Assembly (NCBI GenBank): GCA_027575765.1
Contig: JANBPT010000004.1
Span: 62,001 to 126,000, forward strand
Reading direction: 5' to 3'
Source: Tieghemiomyces parasiticus
Lineage: Eukaryota > Kickxellomycota > Dimargaritomycetes > Dimargaritales > Dimargaritaceae
Length of the DNA: 64,000 nucleotides
The notes beneath the pieces are model-generated. The model saw only the letters and a list, made by a program, of their open reading frames with translations, had not been told where the DNA came from and searched no databases. The stretch's first letter is position 1; the number at the start of each line of letters is the position of its first letter. Position numbers and translations under genes: made by a program. This document shows, piece after piece, positions 12,788 through 23,018 of the stretch.

Positions 12788-14881
12788 ATGGACGCGAATA
12801 ACTACCACATAGCGTCCCGGAACTACCTGGGGCCGGTCGAGGTCCCGGAACTAGGTGGGCCGCTAGTCCGTCCGGACACCGCCGCCGCCCCTACTGGAGA
12901 ATCCAATGTCCATCGCATGGCTTCCCGTAACTACCTAAGTCCCGTCGAATTGCCACGGTTTGTGAGTCCATCCGCATCCTTGGCTCAGCCCGAAGCCGTC
13001 TTTGTGCCCTACGGTGAACACGGCGTGGCCTCGACGGCCTCGTCGCTACCCGGGCGGCAAACGTCTCATGACTCGGAGACCACCATCATCGATCTGCCGT
13101 CCACCGGGCATCTTCCCTACACCGCCGGCGGGCCCCGTCCGTATCTCCAGGGTAAAGATGTGGGCAGCGAATCGACCGCCCCCACCGTGGTCGTGCCCGT
13201 TCAGAAGAGCGCCCGCCGCGGCACACACGCCCTGATACCCGAGATTACCCTGGAACGCACCTTCTTCTACACCCTGTGGTTCCTCATCCAATTGACCATC
13301 TTTCTCTCCGTCGGGATATACTATCTCACCACCAACGACTACAAGACCGCCCGCGAGACAATGGGACCCACCCTGGCCCTCTCCCGTGCCGGGGCCTACT
13401 GTATCATCATTGACGCTTCCTTCATCCTCCTCTTGGTTTCGCGCAATTTTCTGTCCTACCTTCGATCGACCTTCGTCAGCCGATACATCACTATTGACAA
13501 GAATATTCACGCCCACAAAGTGGTGGGCTGGACCATCGTCTTCATGACGTTTCTGCACGTGTTTGGCCACACCTTCAATTTGACCCACGTGGCCGCCGCA
13601 AGTGCCGGCGCCGTGACGGGCGGTTGGCTCTTCTTCTTGTCTCCCGTTGGGATCACTGGTAACCTGATGGTGGTCCTGTTGGCCATCATGGTGACCTGCG
13701 CCATGGCCCGCATCCGCCGCCCCCACTTTGAGCTCTTCTACTACACCCACCACCTCTTTATCCCGTTTTATATCCTGCTCATTGCCCACGGCTCATTCTG
13801 TGTGATTGAGGCCGATAACGCCCCCGTCTGCCGTGGCCACCCCGACTTTTGGAAGTTTTTCCTCATACCTGCCATCATCTACCTGGTTGAACGTATCACG
13901 CGTGAGGTACGTGGCCGTCGGCCCACCCAGATCTCGCGGGTCGTGCAGCACCCGTCCCGTGTCGTTCAGATCCAGATCAAGAAGGAGTCCCTCAAGGCCA
14001 AGACGGGCCAGTACATATATATCAACTGCCCAGAAATCTCGCGTCACCAATGGCACCCCTTCACCCTGACCTCGGCCCCCGAGGACGACTTCATCTCGAT
14101 TCATATGCGTATGGCCGGCGACTGGACTCGGGAGTTCGCCGAGCGCCTCGGGTGTTCCAGCGGCAAGGCTAAGGGTGCCGAGCCCGAGAAGCGGTTCAAC
14201 CCGCTCCGTTCGCGCACGCTGCGTCGGCCTGGCGGGCGGGGTGGGGCGCCCGCGGCGGCCACCTCCGAGTTTAACCCCGGGGAGGTGGTCAAGACCTTCG
14301 GACTCCCACGCATCATGGTGGACGGGCCATTTGGCGCCCCTACGGAGCACGTATTTGATTATGAGGTAGCGGTATTGGTGGGCGCCGGCATTGGCGTCAC
14401 CCCCTTTGCCTCGGTCCTCAAGAGCCTGTGGTACCGTACCACCCAGCCGGGCAAGCTGGCCCACCTGCGCAAGGTCTACTTTATCTGGATCTGTCGGGAC
14501 ATCCAGGCTTTTGAGTGGTTCCAAGATCTTCTCGTGGCCCTGGAAGAGGAGAATCTCGGCGACTTCTTGGAGGTCCGGGCCTACCTGACCGGCCGGCTGT
14601 CCGAAGACCAGATCCGCAACCTGGCAATCCATTCCACCGAGGAGGGCCCCGATGCCCTCACCGGTCGCAAGACGCCCACCTACTTTGGCCGTCCCAACTT
14701 TGACCAGATCTTCGCCGATATTGCCGCCCAGCAGCTGCGCAAGAAGGTGGGCGTGTTCTTTTGCGGGCCCAAACCGGTCGCCACGACGCTTAAGCGGGTA
14801 TGCCGGACCTATTCCTCGGCCCAAGACACTAACGGCTCTAATACTGGTACCGTCTTTGAGTTCCACAAGGAGCACTTCTAG
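12788..14881 (+). CDS. NADPH oxidase (NOX family), tandem copy 2
   Basis: Second superoxide-generating flavocytochrome, 697 residues in one exon, starting MDANNYHIASRNYLGPVEVP, which aligns with the start of copy 1. The Arg-Asn-Tyr-Leu motif of the N-terminus is repeated once (SRNYLGPVEV and SRNYLSPVEL), making this tail about 40 residues longer. The membrane domain keeps both haem His pairs (HAHKVVGWTIVFMTFLHV and HHLFIPFYILLIAHG). HPFTLTSAP, DGPFG, GAGIGVTPF, FFCGPK and EFHKEHF are all present. The membrane half differs clearly from copy 1 in protein and silent sites, whereas much of the dehydrogenase half is nearly or fully identical in DNA. Head-to-tail orientation indicates tandem duplication. 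An AATAAA lies near 15058. Confidence 0.95.
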   Translation: MDANNYHIASRNYLGPVEVPELGGPLVRPDTAAAPTGESNVHRMASRNYLSPVELPRFVSPSASLAQPEAVFVPYGEHGVASTASSLPGRQTSHDSETTIIDLPSTGHLPYTAGGPRPYLQGKDVGSESTAPTVVVPVQKSARRGTHALIPEITLERTFFYTLWFLIQLTIFLSVGIYYLTTNDYKTARETMGPTLALSRAGAYCIIIDASFILLLVSRNFLSYLRSTFVSRYITIDKNIHAHKVVGWTIVFMTFLHVFGHTFNLTHVAAASAGAVTGGWLFFLSPVGITGNLMVVLLAIMVTCAMARIRRPHFELFYYTHHLFIPFYILLIAHGSFCVIEADNAPVCRGHPDFWKFFLIPAIIYLVERITREVRGRRPTQISRVVQHPSRVVQIQIKKESLKAKTGQYIYINCPEISRHQWHPFTLTSAPEDDFISIHMRMAGDWTREFAERLGCSSGKAKGAEPEKRFNPLRSRTLRRPGGRGGAPAAATSEFNPGEVVKTFGLPRIMVDGPFGAPTEHVFDYEVAVLVGAGIGVTPFASVLKSLWYRTTQPGKLAHLRKVYFIWICRDIQAFEWFQDLLVALEEENLGDFLEVRAYLTGRLSEDQIRNLAIHSTEEGPDALTGRKTPTYFGRPNFDQIFADIAAQQLRKKVGVFFCGPKPVATTLKRVCRTYSSAQDTNGSNTGTVFEFHKEHF
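14381..14763 (+). repeat. 383-bp tract identical to 8294-8676 in the tandem NOX gene
   Basis: Partner of the tract in copy 1, at a constant offset of 6087 with no mismatch. See the finding on mosaic identity for the interpretation. Confidence 0.93.
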
Positions 14882-15341
14882 ACCTCCTACATTTTTTTTT
14901 CTTGTTCGTCTGTGCTAGCCTGTACGATAATTCACCGGTTCCAAAAACAAACCTATACATACACTTCTCCCTTCTCCGCAAAGTTTGCGTTAGAGAAGCT
15001 TAGTGGCCACCCACAGCCTCTGACGCCCAACTCGCGTCTTACATTTTCACAAGATCTGTAATAAAATGACACACCACTTGAATACTGACCCATTAGTCAA
15101 CTTTTCTCTACCTGATTTTCGCGTCAGGTCGCTTCTCAGGCTTGGAGTGTCAAGAAAGGGGGGGGCTGAGTTCTGGTGGGTTCTCTTCTAGACGGTACAC
15201 ATGGGGTTGGGTGCGTGGAATTTATTATTGATTACAACCGATGTCCGCCATGTTGGCCAGTGCAGAGAGTTTCTACTAGAATTAAAAGATGACGGGCGCG
15301 GGGAGGGGGTGAACCGACCAGGGAGTTGTGGCACAGGGAGG
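14882..15341. other. Convergent intergenic region between NOX copy 2 and HIR1
   Basis: About 460 bases holding the 3' ends of two facing genes. The part nearest the oxidase is A/T-rich with a poly-A signal near 15058. No further gene seen. Confidence 0.5.
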
Positions 15342-18300
15342 TTATAGCGGAGTTTCACGGAGTTTGTCGAGCGACTCAGTAAATTGAACGACTATCCGTT
15401 GCAGCTGGCGGTTGGTAGCTAGAGGCCAGGATGTGGTACCGGCGGTAGAGGGAGAGGGGTGGTTGGTGGACACCGGCAGTTAGTTTCACGCCCATGTAAG
15501 GCCAGGAATTCGTACACTGGCCCAGAGGGTGGTCACTCGTCCCCTACCAGACGCAGTAGTTTCGGGGAGGGGTAAACTTACCTAGGACCTTCAATATTTC
15601 TGCTAGCAGGGCCCGCTTGTCGTACCCCTATGGTGAGTGAGGTGCAACAGTCCAAAAGGGTGAAGCCAGGTGAGGGGTTAGGCAATAGGTCCCATTCCAC
15701 TAGTAGGCCAGCGCTTTTTAGCGCTGGCGCGGGAGGTCCGAAATCATCAACGTATCAGGTCGGGGCAGTGTTATTACTTACCAGTACTGTGGGTTCCCAT
15801 TCGACGGGGTGAGCTTTTCCGGGCGGGGTGGGGAGATATAGGGGCCCCAGCAATTCGTTGCACAGTTCCCGCACGCGTTCCTGTGAGTTTTCGTCAGCCA
15901 ACCGCTTGGCGTAGACGTTGAGCCAGTAGCGGTATTCGCTGGGTGAACCCAGGACTCGGCTGGCAGCGATCTGCTGTTCCAGGTGGTCCATCGTGACGGC
16001 TCGGCGCTGAGTATCGTCCAGCCGCCGGCATAGCTGGGTGAGGCGAACGGGGTCGGCGTATGCCGGCCGATCCTCATCCGCAGGCCCCATGTCGACTGCC
16101 TGTCGGGCGGTAGCCTTTTGAAGGCCCGCGAGAAGCCCGGATGGGGTGTTGTGGCCCAGGGTGGCTGGTGCGCGGGCCAATGCCAGATCGGCGCCAGCAT
16201 ACCAGCGGTCCACCACCCGTAGCCATGTGCGAAGGTCCTGGTGGTACAGGTAGGCCTGGCCGGTCGATGTGGTGAGAACGGCGGTGCCCTGGGGCCGAAG
16301 ATGGGCAGACGTGACGGTGGTGGTCGGCCGGTCGGCCTGGGCAGGAGCGGTGGCTAGGTCCAGCAGGGGACCTACCGAGATACCCGTCACCACCGCGGTG
16401 GTGCCTATTACGTCCCACACGTAGAGTTGGCCCACCGAGGTGAGGCAGAGGGCGTAGCGGCCGTTACAGTCCACGAAGGAGGCTGGGGCCTCGAGGACGA
16501 ATGGCGGGAAGATACGGCGGCCGGCAGCCGAAAAAAAGTGCAGGGCCCCGTCCGCGCAGGCGGCCAGGGCGAACCGTTCGTTGCCCGCAAGGGCCAGGAC
16601 GGGAGCTGGCAGGTAAGCCGTCCAGAGCGGCCGGTTTTCACGGGTCAGAACCAAGCGGGCGGGCTGCAGGCCCCGCGGCTCGTTGTAGGCGTCGATGCGG
16701 TCCGTGGTGCGACGATTCGGTGGGCGCTGGACGTGGGCCTGAATGCGGGGCACGGCTAGACGAATCTGGGAGTGGGCATAGACTTGGGAATTGACCACCG
16801 AGCGGGAAGTTGGGACGGTCGAGCCAGGGCCGTTGCCCATTGCCCGTGCCGCCAGCGGAACGGCGGCCACGGGCCCGTCGAGATCAACTGCGGCGGCTGG
16901 CTGCGAGCTGAAAGCAGGGGTGCCCGTACTAGTTGCGAGGGGCGCTGGGGTCGGCAGGACAGGCGGGGGCGGGGGCGGCACCTCCCCAGCCATACCGCGT
17001 AGGAAAACGGGTTGGATGCGCTTTTTGCCGTCCTTGGTGATGGTCACTCGCTGGGCCAAAGGGGTGGCCGGGGGCGCCGACGTCGAGACCGGTGCGGGTG
17101 AAGCGGCCGCGACAGGGATTGGGGCCGCCGCTGGGTTCACAACTGGGGTACCTGCAGGGAGGGGCGACTCGGTACCCATCAGCCGTGCGAGCCGCTGCGC
17201 GTTGGCGGTCCGACTAGCCACCGCGTAGGCCTCCTCCAGCCGTAGTTGTTCGGGGCCCTCAGCGGGAACGGCCGCCTTGCGCTGGTAGCCGTGCTTGGCG
17301 AGGAGGGCCAGGGTCTCGTCGGTAGATACGGGCTGGCCCAGCTCGTGCTCCTCGAAGGTCATGACGGCCACAGTGCCGTCGTACGAGCTGGCCATCAGGG
17401 TCAGGCCGTCTGGCGTCCAGTCTAGGTCGGTCACGTTGTGCTCAAAGGTAGCGTCCGACACCTCCAGAACCCGGGGGTTGTTGGTGGTCCACACGGATAC
17501 GCTGCGGTCCTGGCTGCCCACAGCCACAACGGCGGTAGGGAGTCCACCGGCCTTGTCGTCGGGTACTCTAAAGAGTACCGGGTTGAATTTGACTACCTCG
17601 ATGGGGGCGGCGTGGCCCATGAGGCTGATCTCGCTGGTCCACGTTTCTCGTTCAATGACGGCTGAGAGTGGAACCAGCCGCTCGGCTGCGTTGGCGACAA
17701 CCACTACGGCGCCATCGGGCGACCAGCTGGGGCGACGGTACATTGTCACGTTGCTGGAGTCCGCGAGGGGCGCCGTGATATGGGCCTCAAGCTGCCAGTC
17801 ACTGGTACGCCAGATACGCAGACTCTTGTCGTCTGACTCCGAGGCCAGATACTTACCGGCCGGGTCCCAAGTGAGACCCTTGACGAATCCGTCGTGGAGA
17901 GTCAGCTTGCGCAGCATTTCGAAGGTACGTCCATCCCATACACACACGGTACTGTCAAGGGCGCAGGTAGCCAGGTAGGCGTTTTCAGGAGCCCAAGCGA
18001 GATCAGTCACGTCCGACCCGTGGCCGGCCAGGCGCTTGACCACCTTCCAGTTTTCAACGTTGGCGGCGCCGCCGCCCAGGTTGCCGAAAGCCGGACTCGC
18101 GTCGAGCTCCCAGATTAGTACGATACAGTCGTCGGATCCCGTCGCCAGATAGCGCCCGCTCCCGTGGGACCAGGCTACGCATAGGACGTTGCCGTTGTGG
18201 GCGCTCAGGGTCGCAAGGAGCCGCGGGACGGAAGGGTCGGCTTCAGCGGCGGGGTCCAACATGGGCCGTGTGTTCCAGATCTTGACCCGTGGCTCCAGGG

Positions 18301-18409
18301 CACCCGTGGCCAGGCGGGTGCCGTCCGGGTGCAAGGAGAGGGAGAAGATGCTGGCCTTAGCGCCTCGGTCATTCTCGTGCTGGACCCAGTCGGGTTTGCT
18401 TAGATGCAT
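15342..18409 (-). CDS. HIR1: HIR complex histone H3-H4 chaperone subunit Hir1/HIRA
   Basis: WD-repeat subunit of the replication-independent histone H3-H4 chaperone and histone-gene corepressor. Three exons on the minus strand: 18409-15782, 15627-15582 (46 nt) and 15418-15342; introns of 154 and 163 nt with GTAAGT donors; 916 residues. Residues 1 to about 370 form the N-terminal propeller (MHLSKPDWVQHE, then repeats such as GRYLATGSDDCIVLIWE and NAYLATCALDSTVCVWD). A Pro/Ala-rich linker with a basic B-domain-like stretch (RVTITKDGKKRIQPVFLRG) follows, then the HIRA C-terminal domain. The continuous frame alone would end in VLVSNNTAPT just after the donor. Splicing instead gives VLGYDKRALLAEILKVLATN and then RQLQRIVVQF, matching the family C-terminus, so the two small exons belong to the gene. 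NPR3 diverges from the same upstream region. Confidence 0.93.
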
Positions 18410-19261
18410 CGGAGCGGCCCGTCGGCGAGGGTTTAAGACTATATGTGGTCAGAGGAGCTGGACGGTAATGAGATACACAGGCGAGAGGGGCGGATCGATC
18501 ATAGAGAACGGTCAGGACCGAGCGGGCGAGAGGGGGATGATGATTATGGCGACCTGCTGGCACTGAGAGAAAAGAGGGGAATGTAAAGGTGATTGGTGCT
18601 GGCAATGCCTGCGGCTGGAGGTGGCCGGTGAGCGGAGTTGCTCACCAGCTCTACCCCGGTCGCGTGCAGTATGGCGCTGTATTCTTTCGGAACGACGCCT
18701 CATTGGCCAAGGATCCAAGTGGAGGGGACGCCAACGCGGCTGGCCAGACGGCCACGGGGGATGAGCGATCTGCCCGCTGCGATCTTGTTTAATGCTACTG
18801 CACCAAACCTTGATAAACCACTCGGCGTCTATCGCATCGGCTGCCGGAAAGGGGCAGCCAGGGCACGTCCGATGTTCTGGAACCCTTACTCCTACTTGAA
18901 CTCATCCGCACTGCCCTGCCAGGCCTGCAGGCTGCTGAGCTGGGCCACCAACTTCCCATTTGCTAAGGCACGGGAAGGGGGGGGGGGGAATGCTGGACAT
19001 CTGGCGGGGGAGAGCGTCACCGCTAATTGATAGTTTGGCGCCTAGTCCACAACAAGGGTCGCTTGACGCTACGAGGCGCAGTCCTACCCCGCCTGGCTCA
19101 TTCCAGCCTCCCAACTTATGGACGGGTACTTCCCTCAAGCCCTTGTCTCTCCTTTTCGCACGCTTTGGTGTTCAGCACAAGGTGCCACCGGACCCCCCCC
19201 CCACTCACATGCCCTTGCGTTCTATACTTTGACTCCGCCGCCCTTCCCCACCCTGGCCACC
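18410..19261. other. Divergent promoter region between HIR1 and NPR3
   Basis: 852 bases between two start codons pointing apart. I see no convincing TATA box and no coding exon. A G run of about 10 lies at 18977-18987, and a C run just before the NPR3 start. Both genes look TATA-less. Confidence 0.5.
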
Positions 19262-21326
19262 ATGCGTGAACTCCTAGCCATTTTTCTCATCTCCGAGTCG
19301 AGTCGCGAGCGTCAGGTGGTGTTTCGTTACCCGCTGGACCCTCTACGGCAGCGCTCCTACCCGCGCGGGGGCTGCCTATCCTCTCTCCCGCACCCGACAG
19401 CTGCTGTTCGACCCCGGCCCACCGGGTACATTCTGAGTGCCAGCCAGATCAACCGGAACGACCACGATGAAATTCCGCCCGTGCCCGTGGGCGCCTACCG
19501 TTTCCATGACGCGGCGCGCGGACTTCAATACAATAGCCCCGACGGCTTGGGGGATGCCGAGGGTCACAGCACCGCAGTCCCCCCCACGGAGACCACCCGT
19601 CGCCTCTCCCTAGACGGCTGGGGCCGTGACGCCGCTCTGGGACTCAGCAACCGGGTAATTCTGACCTTCATCGCCCGCAAGTCCGCCGGTTGCGACCACC
19701 GCTTCCAGCTCACCGTGGACGACCTCCTGTTTGTAGGGCAACCCTTCGCGGTGCGTCGCGAGGGCCCTAGTGACAGTCCCAAGGCTCCGCGGCCCGCCCG
19801 TCGGTGGCCTACCCGCCCTCCGGCGACGTCCCCGGGCCACCAGGGGCACGACGCTGCCACCCCACGTCCTGATCCGTCCGCATTCGATTACGACTCCTCG
19901 GACGAGGAACTGTCAGCCTTGTCCGACCTTCCGGCCCGCCATCAGGTCAGCACCTTCTACCTTCTTTTCGTACTCGACCACGCCGCCCCGGCGGCCGAGG
20001 CCAAGGCTGACCTACTGTATCGCCATGTAGCCGACAAGCTCTGCACGGTGCTCCGCTACGCCCAACGTACCGAAGGATACGTGGCCGACCAGATCATTCG
20101 GCTGAACCGGTTACTCGACCGGGCATTCCGCGAAGGGTCTACGCGGGCCGATTGGATGCAACGTGCCATGGCAGAGAGTTCCCTGGCGCGCACCTTGGCC
20201 CGGGTGTATGACGGCATAGTCGACGGTCAGGAGGTCCGGCTAGCCGTGGCCGAGCGGTTCCCTTTGGCCCTGCAGGTACCCCCACGGTTGAACGAAGACT
20301 TGTGGCGGGCCATGACGGATGACGAGCTACACGAGCGTCTGGCCGCCTACCCTTTCATCCAGCCCCAACAGGTCCTACTCCCTCTACAGTCACCGGAGGA
20401 CCTACTGACCCAGCTGCCCCCTGACGTGAGCGTGACGATGGCGCAGGTGGTCCACGCCCTCCCCCAGGGCCTGGCCCTCGGCGACCTCCACAGCGTGGTG
20501 GACTGCTCGCTGGCCCAAATGTACCGCCTGGCCGCCCACCTGATCTATTGGCGCAAGGCTAAGGTGGTGAACGCCCCCGAGGCTTACTGCGAGTACATTG
20601 TATCCCCGCGTGCGGACCTAACACGGTAAGTTGGATGAACAAGGTTGCTAACGAACTGCGGTTGGCAGCCCAATATGCCACTCCCGTTTCCCTTTACTCA
20701 CCCTCCCCTACCATACGTGTATTCACTGGCTAAAACCCTTGCTGAATCCCCTCTCCCTTCCCCCCGCCAGGCTACGCGAATATAACTATGAGTTCTCCGC
20801 TCGCTTCCCAAAAATCAACCTACTTGAGTTTCTGGCATCCTTCTCCATGGCTAAGAGCCTGCAGCGCCACATCCAGTCCTGCGACGCCGAGGACCGGGAG
20901 GCCTACTTTAATGCCCTAATCTTCTTGCTCACCCACGATCTTGTGACGGAGCTCAATACCTACGTCTACGCGGCGACGCCCAGCGCGCTGAAACCGGTGT
21001 TCCCCTGGGACGAGAACACATACTTGACAGAATACCGTCCCGCGGCCGCCGTTGCGGAGGGAGGAACTCCGACGCTCCCCGACCCGCCGAGCGGCGGATC
21101 AGGCAGCAAGTCCACCCGGCCTCAGACGCTCGAGCAGTGGATTGCGGAGATTGACAAACGGCACCCACACCGCAAAATCAGATTCAATGATCTCTTTAAA
21201 TACCTGGACGGTAAGCACACCGCCTATGAGATCCACTACCTGCTCCAGATGCCCCTACGTGACCTCCGACTGACGCTCAAAATGTACCGCAGCCACCTCA
21301 TCACCATCAAACACATGACGGGGTAA
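19262..21326 (+). CDS. NPR3: Nitrogen permease regulator 3 (GATOR1/SEACIT subunit)
   Basis: Npr3/NPRL3 works with Npr2 and Iml1 as the GTPase-activating complex that holds down TORC1 at the vacuole when amino acids or nitrogen are scarce. Exons 19262-20625 and 20771-21326, one 145-nt intron with GTAAGT donor, 639 residues. The start MRELLAIFLISESSRERQVV and the motif VVFRYP are the Longin-type beginning of the family. A long variable insert (about 160-240) is rich in Pro and Asp. The junction DLTR/LREYNYEF and the C-terminal region (ARFPKINLLEFLASF, LIFLLTHDLVTELNTYVY, ending in a winged-helix segment) are typical NPRL3. A longer in-frame ATG at 19118 adds only non-conserved sequence. Confidence 0.92.
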
Positions 21327-21914
21327 CTGGGCTGCATTGGTTGACAGTTGGCATATTGGTCTGTGGCCCTACCAGGTTAATTTTCTGGTATGAGGCCGTG
21401 TGTATTGTAATGTTCTAAAAGCACGTATAATAGGTAGCAAAGTGCTTGACGACAACCCTACAAACTCGCGCTCGCTAATGTACGGCCGGAGGTAGTTATA
21501 TACAGCCTGCTGTCATCGTACCGGTTCGACCGAATGTCCGACCTGGGCGTATTGCAGCATGTATTGAACTGACGTGCAGAAGGCGGTGAGTTCAGGCAGT
21601 TGGAGTGGCCATGGTAAATTTTAATCGATGGGATTAGTAAGAGATAGACCTTTGAATATGAGGATCCCTGGAAGGATGCAGATAATCGGATTATGTAGCA
21701 GGGAAGAACATGCAGGAATAGAGCGGTAGAGTTTGAGCTGGTAATGGTACAAGAATGAAAATGCTGGCTCGACGGTGGTGGTGACACGGGAAGGTTAGAA
21801 AAAGATGGTGCCCTGTGGAAGGGCTAGCAAGATGAGCGGACAGGGGGGGGGTGTAGAAGTACAGGAAGGAGACCAAGGCAACGAAGTTGAGCCCCCGACT
21901 CGTAGTGGGGTCTT
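21327..21914. other. Convergent intergenic region
   Basis: 588 bases between the 3' ends of NPR3 and the membrane-protein gene. Relatively A/T-rich; no gene recognised. It presumably holds both 3' UTRs. Confidence 0.45.
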
Positions 21915-23018
21915 TTAAAACGGATCTGCAAGGCAGAGGGTAGCGACTACGTAGCCAGTCTCAACGACATAGTTCAGGGCGTAACCGCTTCGGACGGGAC
22001 GGAACGGACACAGCAGCAGGGCGAGGAGTAAACTGATGGTCGTAATTGAGAACATGAGGATGGCGACGGCGGGGCGTATCAATATAAAGTACACGGTCGC
22101 GCGTAGAATGTAGAGGCTGAAGAAAGGTCGGGCCAGAAAGACTAAAAACCCGGTAGGTGGGCTGTTGGGCGGCTCGACAATCCAGGGCAGGCGAGAAAAG
22201 GCGGGGAAACCACCGATACGGCGCAACGACCAGAGCTCAAAGTAACACAGGGATCGGAAGCTGGTGGCCATCACACAGACGATGGGCATACCACAGGGGA
22301 AAGCCGGAAGAGAGATAAGGGCGAGCGCAAGGGCCAGTCCAGTCCAGAGGACGCTGACCATCGTGAAGGGTATCGTGGCGATTAGATGGTACAGAACGCT
22401 ACTCCACAGAGCCGGTCGGTACCAGTAGACCACCTCCGGATTGTAGGCGGTCCGCACGCTACCGCGGGTGACGGGTGCCTCGGTCTCGGCGAACAGCTGT
22501 GAACTGGACCGGGTGGCTGAGGCCGGCTCGGGGGCTATGTCAATGTCCACGGCCACGGCAGGCGGCGAGGCGGTCCGCGGGGTTGGGACAAGTTCAGCTA
22601 CGGAGACGGCAGAAGGGGCAAGAGACGGCCGGCGCGCGGGCGTATCGACCGAAGGGTCGGTTAGTTCGAGACTGCTCTGTGTACGTAGTAGCTCAGGAAG
22701 AGCGGTGCGGTCCCCGATGTGAAAGGATTTGCGGCCAAAAGCGACGTCAGGCTCGAGAGCCAATTGCGGGTCGGCCTCGAGAGTATAGAAAGGCAACTCG
22801 TCATGCGGCGATGGGCCTGGTTCACGCCGCGAACCGAGGGTTTGGAGCTCGTAGGAGGGAGACTCGAAAGCCATGACGCTGGCCCTGGCGCCCGGGTCCA
22901 ACGAGCGGGAAGGTGGCGAGGGACTAGAGAAGGGGGGGTGAGGTTCAGAGTCGGGCGGGACCGCGCCGTCCGAGGCGGAGGAAGAATACGATACTAGGGC
23001 CGGGAGTCGGGTCCGCAC
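21915..23018 (-). CDS. Polytopic membrane protein with disordered N-terminus, possible Sensor-type (PF13796-like) domain
   Basis: 367 residues in one frame; Met49 (22874) is an alternative start. Residues 1 to about 190 are low-complexity Ser/Pro/Ala/Glu sequence, probably cytosolic and phosphorylatable. From about 197 comes a compact membrane domain with four likely helices: about 205-238 as a hydrophobic pair, then GMPIVCVMATSFRSLCYFEL (243-262), then about 289-312 and 313-338. The order (long hydrophobic pair, a Gly-x-Pro turn, then a basic/aromatic/acidic R..CYFELWSLRR segment, then a second pair) resembles the bacterial and fungal 'Sensor' domain of unknown function. This is pattern resemblance only, and a plain uncharacterised membrane protein is equally possible. 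It converges with NPR3. Confidence 0.6.
   Translation of the reverse strand: MRTRLPALVSYSSSASDGAVPPDSEPHPPFSSPSPPSRSLDPGARASVMAFESPSYELQTLGSRREPGPSPHDELPFYTLEADPQLALEPDVAFGRKSFHIGDRTALPELLRTQSSLELTDPSVDTPARRPSLAPSAVSVAELVPTPRTASPPAVAVDIDIAPEPASATRSSSQLFAETEAPVTRGSVRTAYNPEVVYWYRPALWSSVLYHLIATIPFTMVSVLWTGLALALALISLPAFPCGMPIVCVMATSFRSLCYFELWSLRRIGGFPAFSRLPWIVEPPNSPPTGFLVFLARPFFSLYILRATVYFILIRPAVAILMFSITTISLLLALLLCPFRPVRSGYALNYVVETGYVVATLCLADPF

Noticed and set aside
13046..13789. 247-codon antisense frame over the NOX copy 2 membrane domain
   Set aside because: Low-complexity Gly/Asp/His/Val product produced by reverse reading of hydrophobic codons; no start context or family resemblance.
13793..14875. 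360-codon open frame antisense to NOX copy 2 (and a shorter identical one antisense to copy 1)
   Set aside because: It is the mirror of a GC-rich coding region with strong third-position bias. It matches no family, and the same peptide appears in both copies only because the DNA is identical there.
15755..15781. Stop codon of the continuous HIR1 frame as the real C-terminus
   Set aside because: The nine last residues are not conserved and begin exactly at a GTAAGT donor; splicing restores the family C-terminus.
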